Assembly: GCA_009782085.1 (NCBI GenBank)
Contig: WQUN01000244.1
Location: forward strand, 1-18,652
DNA: 18,652 nucleotides
Reading direction: 5' to 3'
Origin: Bacillota bacterium
GTDB lineage: Bacteria; Bacillota; Clostridia; Lachnospirales; WQUN01
This document shows, in pieces, positions 14,416 to 18,652 of this stretch. The translations under genes were made by a program, and so were the position numbers. Within the stretch, counting starts at the first letter, position 1. Each line of letters opens with the position of its first letter. The notes under the pieces were generated by a model, which made no database searches, had not been told where the DNA came from, and worked only from the letters and a program-made list of their open reading frames with translations.

Positions 14416-15435
14416 TTACGGCAGCACATAGACCTTGACCGTCTCGCGCCCGAAAGCCAGGCATTCCGACAGCGTATCCATGTACAGGTCGATCTTCATG
14501 CCCTTGATCGCGCCGCCCGTGTCCGCCGCCTCGGCGTAGCCGTAGCCCTCGATGAACAGCTTCGTGCCCATCGGGATGACGTTCGTATCGACCGCCACGA
14601 GCCCGCGCCGCGCCTTCTGGCCGGAGGCGGTGACGCCGTAGCCGCGCGAGCCGGGGGCCTTCCCGCATGTGCTCGCCGTATAGGCCGTCGCGCTCATCTC
14701 ATATTCCTTAACGTACTCGAAATCGGCCGAAGCGTCGTCCTGCGCCGTGCTGACCGAGTTTTCGGGGGCCAGCTTGACGCCGACATTGACGATCTCCTTG
14801 ACCGGCTCCTTAGTGACCGTGACGGACTTCTGCGCCCGCGAGACTTCCATGCCGCCGGAATACGTCACGACCTCGGTTATCTCGCACTCGCCCGTGACCC
14901 CGGCCTGCGCGACCTCGGTGACGCCCACGTCGAGGGAGGGCGCGTCGACGTATTCGCTGTCGAAGGGGATTATCCGGGTGTAGGTGACCGTTTTCTCCGT
15001 AAGCGACGAGAGGTTCAGCACGTCCCCTTTCCGGATGTACCTGGCGGGGCTTTCGGCATAGTCGAAGGTCTTGCCGCGTTCTTTCTGCAAAGCCAGGACC
15101 AGAGGGCCCATCTGCGTGCCGGCGGAGATTTTGAGCTGTTCCTCGGCCCCGTCCACGATCAGTTTGACGTAGAAGCCTCTGCTGACTACGATCTCCATGC
15201 CCTGTACCAGCGGTTCGGCCAGGCCGAAATTGACCGTGTCCCTGTCCTCCAGCGTCACGCCGTTTTCCTTGAGCAGGTCGGCGACGGTATCCGCCACGGT
15301 CGTGCACGCCTTGTAGAAATCCCCGTCCTCCAGCGTGACCAGCTTATACGTGGAGGCGGCCGCCGAAAACGGCGAGATGTAAATTGCGGTGAACAAAACC
15401 GCGATGAAAATCGCGATCAGACTTTTTCTTCTCAT
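14416..15435 (-). CDS. YabE-like cell-wall protein: DUF348, G5 and 3D domains
   Basis: This 339-residue exported protein has a signal or anchor helix (about 5-27). A DUF348-type module follows (about 30-90: TTVADTVADLLKENGVTL, VQGMEIVVSRGF). A G5 domain spans about 147-222 (EKTVTYTRIIPFDSEYVD, ITEVVTYSGGMEVSR, VNVG). The C-terminal 3D domain (about 245-339) has ATAYTAS, GVTASGQKARRGLVAVD, VIPMGTKLFIEGYG, and the three aspartates D283, D305 (ADTGGAI) and D316 (KIDLY). The 3D fold resembles MltA-type lytic transglycosylases, so it probably cleaves peptidoglycan glycan strands, as in YabE/Rpf-like proteins that act in growth or spore outgrowth. The ATG at 15435 directly precedes the signal peptide and has GGGGGA upstream; in-frame extension to 15555 would put a charged segment before it. 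It is divergent from pth and ends in a clear terminator. Confidence 0.92.
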   Translation of the reverse strand: MRRKSLIAIFIAVLFTAIYISPFSAAASTYKLVTLEDGDFYKACTTVADTVADLLKENGVTLEDRDTVNFGLAEPLVQGMEIVVSRGFYVKLIVDGAEEQLKISAGTQMGPLVLALQKERGKTFDYAESPARYIRKGDVLNLSSLTEKTVTYTRIIPFDSEYVDAPSLDVGVTEVAQAGVTGECEITEVVTYSGGMEVSRAQKSVTVTKEPVKEIVNVGVKLAPENSVSTAQDDASADFEYVKEYEMSATAYTASTCGKAPGSRGYGVTASGQKARRGLVAVDTNVIPMGTKLFIEGYGYAEAADTGGAIKGMKIDLYMDTLSECLAFGRETVKVYVLP

Positions 15436-15588
15436 TCCATATCCCCCAAAATTTTTCTGTAGCCCGTCGCCGGGCAATCTCTTCCGGAACGCGGGAACCC
15501 CGGCCGCCGGTCCGGCGCGGAAACGTTCGTCGCCGGCGGCGGATGTTTTCAGCATCCGGCATATCCATTGATTTCCTTTATGTTTTTT

Positions 15589-15617
15589 ATCTTAACATAT
15601 CCGTAACAACTATGCAA
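15589..15617 (-). promoter_or_regulatory. Candidate promoter of the YabE-like gene
   Basis: The reverse strand reads TTGCAT (15612-15617), 17 nt, TAAGAT (15589-15594). Matches to consensus are three and four of six, so it is weak but ideally spaced and in AT-rich DNA. It would give a leader of about 145 nt that includes the three hairpins. Confidence 0.35.
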
Positions 15618-15677
15618 CAACTTTTTATATTTCTTTTACATTTTTTTAACAACTATTTTCGACAGGGGGAAAACGAC

Positions 15678-15706
15678 TTTATATATTCCGAAAATCCGTG
15701 TATAAT
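15678..15706 (+). promoter_or_regulatory. Candidate promoter of pth-recD2
   Basis: TTTATA (15678-15683), 17 nt, then a perfect TATAAT (15701-15706). It would start transcription near 15713, about 55 nt before the pth start codon. Confidence 0.55.
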
Positions 15707-15754
15707 CCTTGTACGGGAACAGGGTATTCGTCCCCGGCAAATCCGCGTCACCCG

Positions 15755-15760
15755 AAAGGA
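15755..15760 (+). promoter_or_regulatory. Ribosome binding site that decides the pth start
   Basis: AAAGGA lies 7 nt before the ATG at 15768 but only 1 nt before an in-frame ATG at 15762. The spacing favours 15768, which also gives the usual family N-terminus MTIIAGLGNP. Confidence 0.7.
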
Positions 15761-15767
15761 AATGCGC

Positions 15768-16346
15768 ATGACCATAATCGCCGGCCTCGGCAATCCTGAA
15801 AAGGAATACAAGAACACGCGGCACAACACGGGCTTTGAGGTCGTAAACAAGCTGGCCTGCGACCACGGCGTCCCGATAAACAGGGCGAAGTTCCGCGCTT
15901 TCGCCGGAGAGGGCTTTATCGGCGGGAAAAAGGTCCTGCTGCTCAAGCCGCAGACATATATGAACCTCAGCGGCGAGTGCGTCCGCGACGTTCTGGCCTG
16001 GTACAGGCTCACGCCGGGGGAGCTCGTCGTGGTATACGACGACTGCGCCCTGCCGGTCGGCGACGTGCGCGTGCGCAAACAGGGCGGCGCCGGCGGGCAC
16101 AACGGCATGAAGAACATCCTGTATCACCTGGGGACGGACGAATTCGCCCGCGTGCGCGTCGGGATAGGGGAGAAGCCGGAGCGGCTCGTTCTGGCGGACT
16201 ACGTTCTGAGCCAGTTCCGGAAGGACGAGCTGGACGGCTGGATCGCCGGCGTCACCAAGGCCGCGGAGGCCGTGGAGGACATACTGTCCCAAGGGGCCGA
16301 TTTCGCGATGAACAAATTCAACAGGAAACTGGGCGCAAACGAATGA
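15768..16346 (+). CDS. pth: Peptidyl-tRNA hydrolase
   Basis: This 192-residue cytoplasmic enzyme cleaves the ester bond of peptidyl-tRNA released from stalled ribosomes, recycling tRNA. All family signatures are present. GLGNPEKEYKNTRHNTGFEV holds N9 and the catalytic His19, KPQTYMNLSGE holds N66, VVYDDCALPVGDVRVRKQG holds D91, and GGAGGHNGMKNI holds N112; these correspond to N10, H20, N68, D93 and N114 of the E. coli enzyme. Length is normal for bacterial Pth. The start is set by the AAAGGA spacing and the N-terminal consensus. The stop codon overlaps the start of recD2 (ATGA at 16343-16346), so the two are probably translationally coupled. It is divergent from the YabE-like gene. Confidence 0.97.
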   Translation: MTIIAGLGNPEKEYKNTRHNTGFEVVNKLACDHGVPINRAKFRAFAGEGFIGGKKVLLLKPQTYMNLSGECVRDVLAWYRLTPGELVVVYDDCALPVGDVRVRKQGGAGGHNGMKNILYHLGTDEFARVRVGIGEKPERLVLADYVLSQFRKDELDGWIAGVTKAAEAVEDILSQGADFAMNKFNRKLGANE

Positions 16347-18634
16347 GAAGCCAAACAGCCGCCGAACCGGTGAAACAGCCGGCAAAACTGGAAGGAACCG
16401 TCGAGACCGTCGTATTTGCCAACGAGGACACGGGGTTTACCGTGTTTTCGGTCATCGGGGACGGCGAGGACATGGACGAGATAACCTGCGTCGGAAACGT
16501 AAGCCAGCTCCGGCCCGGCGAACGCCTCGCCCTGACGGGCGCCTACGTGACGAACCCGCGCTACGGCCTCCAGCTTAGCGTCGAAACCTGCGAGCGCATG
16601 GTCCCCAATACCGTCCGGGGCATCGAAAAATACCTGGGCTCCGGCGTCCTGAAGGGCGTCGGCGCGCCCACGGCCAGGAAGATCACCGCGCTTTTCGGGG
16701 AAAATACCTTTGACATAATGGAACGGGAACCGGAGCGGCTCGCCGAGATAAAGGGCGTCTCCCTGTCGCGCGCCATGTCCATCGGCGCGGCCTTCGCGGA
16801 GCAGCAGGGCCTTAGGCGCGTGATGATGTTCCTCCAGGAATACGGCGTGTCCGCGCATTTCGCGGTGAAGATATACAAGCGCTTCGGCGCGGCCGCGGCG
16901 GACGTGGTGAAGACCAACCCGTACAAGCTCGCGGAGGAGATATACGGCATAGGCTTCAAGACCGCCGACGGGATCGCCTTCAGGGCCGGCGTGGCGTTCG
17001 ATTCGCCGTTCCGCGCCAGGGCGGCGCTGAGGCACGTTTTGTACGAGGCGTCGTCCAACGGGCACGTCTTTTTGCCCGAAAGCCTGCTGATGGAGGAGAC
17101 CGCGGCGCTGACGGGCATCCCGGAGGAGACGCTGGAGACGGTTCTGGCCGGGATGCGGCTCGAGGGCGCGGTCAGCCTGGACAGGCTCGATAACGGCGGC
17201 CGGGCCGTGTATCTGCAAATGTTTTATAACGCCGAGAAGTCCGTCGCCAAGAGGCTGACGGCCCTCGCGGAGATCACCCCGTCCAGCATAATCCGGAAAA
17301 AAACCGAGGAAATCGAGGCCGAAATAACCGCGGCGGAGGAAAAATCCGGGCTGACGCTGGCGCTGGAGCAGAGGGAGGCCGTGAAGGAGGCCATATACAA
17401 CGGCGTGCTGGTCATAACCGGCGGCCCCGGCACCGGAAAGACGACCTGCATCAACGCGATCATCGGCATCATGGAAAAGGACGGCCTGAAGGTCGGGCTG
17501 ACCGCGCCGACGGGCCGGGCGGCCAAGCGCATGTCCGAGGCCACGGGCAAGGACGCCGGGACGATCCACAGGCTGCTGGAAGTCGCGGGCATTTCGGAGG
17601 ACGCCGGCCGGCAGACATTCCAGCGGGACGAAAACCGCCCCCTGGAGATTGACGCGCTGATAGTGGACGAGAGCTCGATGGTGGACATCCTGCTGATGAA
17701 CAGCCTGCTCAAGGCCGTCGCGCCCGGCACCCGCCTGATCCTCGTGGGCGACGCGGACCAGCTCCCGTCGGTCGGCCCGGGAAACGTCCTGAAGGACGTC
17801 ATCGCCAGCGGCTGCGTGAAGGTCGTGCGGCTGACGGAGATCTTCCGCCAGGCCCAGGAGAGCGCCATAGTCATGAACGCGCACAGGATCAACCGCGGGG
17901 AGTACCCCGTTTTGAACGGGAAGGACAGCGACTTTTTCTTCATCAAAAGGCTCTCCCGGGAGAGCGTCGTCTCGGCCGTCGTGGAGCTGATAACCCGCCG
18001 GATCCCCGGCTATTTTTCCTGCGACCCGCTGACGGACATCCAGGTGCTAACGCCGATGCGCAAGTCCCAGCTGGGCGTGGCCGGCCTGAACCGGACGCTG
18101 CAGGAGAGCCTTAACCCGCCGTCCCCGGGCAAGCGCGAGAAGGAGTTCCGCGACGCGGTCTTCCGCGAGGGCGACAAGGTCATGCAGATCAGGAACAACT
18201 ACTCCCTGATGTGGAAGGTGTACGAGAGCGGCTGCGTGGTGGACGAGGGCCTCGGCGTGTACAACGGCGACGGCGGGGTCATCCGGAAGATCGACGACGC
18301 GGAGGAGACGGTGACGGTGGCCTTTGACGACAGCCGCGTCGTGGACTACGACTTCTCTCAGCTGGACGAGCTGGAGCTGGCCTACGCGATAACCATCCAC
18401 AAGTCCCAGGGCAGCGAGTACAAGGTCGTGATAATCCCGATACACAGCGGCCCGCCGATGCTTCTCTCGAAGAACCTGCTCTACACGGCCGTGACCCGCG
18501 CGAAGCGCATGGCCGTGATAGTGGGGATTCCGGAGACGCTGTACGGGATGGTGGACAACGACAGGGAGATAAACAGGTACACGTCGCTAAGAAAGAGGCT
18601 GGAGACGGCGCGGGAGTTTTTTGGGGGAAAGTGA
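16343..18634 (+). CDS. recD2: RecD2-type ATP-dependent DNA helicase
   Basis: This 763-residue SF1B helicase unwinds DNA 5' to 3' and in bacteria without RecBC acts in repair and replication-fork maintenance. The N-terminal OB-like region (about 14-85) is followed by helix-hairpin-helix-rich segments (LGSGVLKGVGAPTARKI, 98-114; YGIGFKTADGIA, 201-212). The helicase core has Walker A GGPGTGKTT (360-368), motif Ia APTGRAAKRM, Walker B VDESSM (441-446), motif III GDADQLPSVGPGN (469-481), motif IV-like LTEIFRQ, motif V TIHKSQGSE (684-692) and motif VI YTAVTRAKR (714-722). Length fits the RecD2/YrrC class. The ATG at 16343 overlaps the pth stop; an open frame continues upstream inside pth but is a shadow. 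After the stop, a TTG at 18636 preceded by GGGGGAAA could start a further gene that runs out of the window. Confidence 0.96.
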   Translation: MRSQTAAEPVKQPAKLEGTVETVVFANEDTGFTVFSVIGDGEDMDEITCVGNVSQLRPGERLALTGAYVTNPRYGLQLSVETCERMVPNTVRGIEKYLGSGVLKGVGAPTARKITALFGENTFDIMEREPERLAEIKGVSLSRAMSIGAAFAEQQGLRRVMMFLQEYGVSAHFAVKIYKRFGAAAADVVKTNPYKLAEEIYGIGFKTADGIAFRAGVAFDSPFRARAALRHVLYEASSNGHVFLPESLLMEETAALTGIPEETLETVLAGMRLEGAVSLDRLDNGGRAVYLQMFYNAEKSVAKRLTALAEITPSSIIRKKTEEIEAEITAAEEKSGLTLALEQREAVKEAIYNGVLVITGGPGTGKTTCINAIIGIMEKDGLKVGLTAPTGRAAKRMSEATGKDAGTIHRLLEVAGISEDAGRQTFQRDENRPLEIDALIVDESSMVDILLMNSLLKAVAPGTRLILVGDADQLPSVGPGNVLKDVIASGCVKVVRLTEIFRQAQESAIVMNAHRINRGEYPVLNGKDSDFFFIKRLSRESVVSAVVELITRRIPGYFSCDPLTDIQVLTPMRKSQLGVAGLNRTLQESLNPPSPGKREKEFRDAVFREGDKVMQIRNNYSLMWKVYESGCVVDEGLGVYNGDGGVIRKIDDAEETVTVAFDDSRVVDYDFSQLDELELAYAITIHKSQGSEYKVVIIPIHSGPPMLLSKNLLYTAVTRAKRMAVIVGIPETLYGMVDNDREINRYTSLRKRLETAREFFGGK

Positions 18635-18652
18635 TTTGAGTTCGCGAATTTG

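Larger units (their letters stand above)
15436..15767. other. 332-bp divergent intergenic region between the YabE-like gene and pth
   Basis: The half next to the YabE-like gene (15436-15560) is GC-rich and, read on the reverse strand, contains three stems. They are CGGATG/CATCCG with a 7-nt loop (15540-15558), GCCGCCGG/CCGGCGGC (15503-15540), and GCCCG-GCGA-CGGGC with a GNRA tetraloop (15462-15475). The other half (about 15570-15710) is AT-rich with T runs and holds candidate promoters in both directions. I saw no RNA gene or small ORF that I can support. Confidence 0.6.

Noticed and set aside
15436..15588. c-di-AMP (ydaO) riboswitch before the YabE-like gene
   Set aside because: Conserved core elements such as the GGGGUNAAUC-like stretch and the terminal CAGCUAAC segment are not visible.
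15762..15767. Alternative pth start two codons upstream
   Set aside because: It would leave only 1 nt between the AAAGGA ribosome site and the start codon.
16199..17884. Long reverse-strand open frame opposite recD2
   Set aside because: Shadow of the helicase gene, whose motifs are all intact in the forward frame; the reverse product has no recognisable domain.
18636..18652. Start of a further gene (TTG at 18636)
   Set aside because: GGGGGAAA precedes it, but only a few codons remain in the window, so no product can be supported.

Overview
The window looks like a chromosomal segment of a GC-rich, spore-forming, anaerobic Clostridia-type Firmicute that carries the carbonyl branch of the Wood-Ljungdahl (reductive acetyl-CoA) pathway. 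The evidence is both subunits of the corrinoid iron-sulfur protein (AcsD, AcsC) and its reductive activator (RACo/AcsV), plus the sporulation protein YunB, a YabE-type G5/3D cell-wall protein, RecD2, and purine-rich Gram-positive ribosome binding sites. Codon use combines high GC with frequent ATA and AGG. The species cannot be named from this sequence, and acetogenic growth itself is an inference.

Region 1 (2-7822, + strand) reads as one long co-directional cluster: acsD (5' end outside the window), a SAM-dependent methyltransferase, acsC, an MscS-type channel, a secreted alpha/beta hydrolase with a copper-amine-oxidase-N-like stalk, and the RACo-type activator. AcsD and AcsC form the methyl carrier that passes a methyl group to acetyl-CoA synthase, and RACo re-reduces its cobalt centre when it oxidises. 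The methyltransferase lies directly between the two CFeSP subunit genes, is visibly poorer in GC, and is the most unexpected gene here.

Region 2 (7809-11484) holds a convergent GH4 glycosidase, an intergenic 35-bp-arm palindrome, yunB, and an HtrA-like membrane-anchored protease. The protease gene with its promoter is framed by a near-perfect 19/20-nt inverted repeat. A 14-bp tandem duplication supplies the separate stop codons of the RACo and GH4 genes.

Region 3 (11485-13504, - strand) is a two-gene unit with a good sigma-A-type promoter. It encodes a lipoprotein with two copies of one domain around an unrelated middle domain, and a 132-residue protein I do not recognise. It is poorer in GC than its surroundings and is the best candidate for an undescribed small system.

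Region 4 (13505-18652) holds an MBL-fold hydrolase and a YabE-like G5/3D protein on the - strand, separated by an intrinsic terminator. Divergent from these is a pth-recD2 pair with overlapping stop and start codons. The 332-bp divergent intergenic region holds candidate promoters in both directions and a hairpin-rich leader before the YabE-like gene. I found no tRNA, rRNA, CRISPR array or complete insertion sequence.
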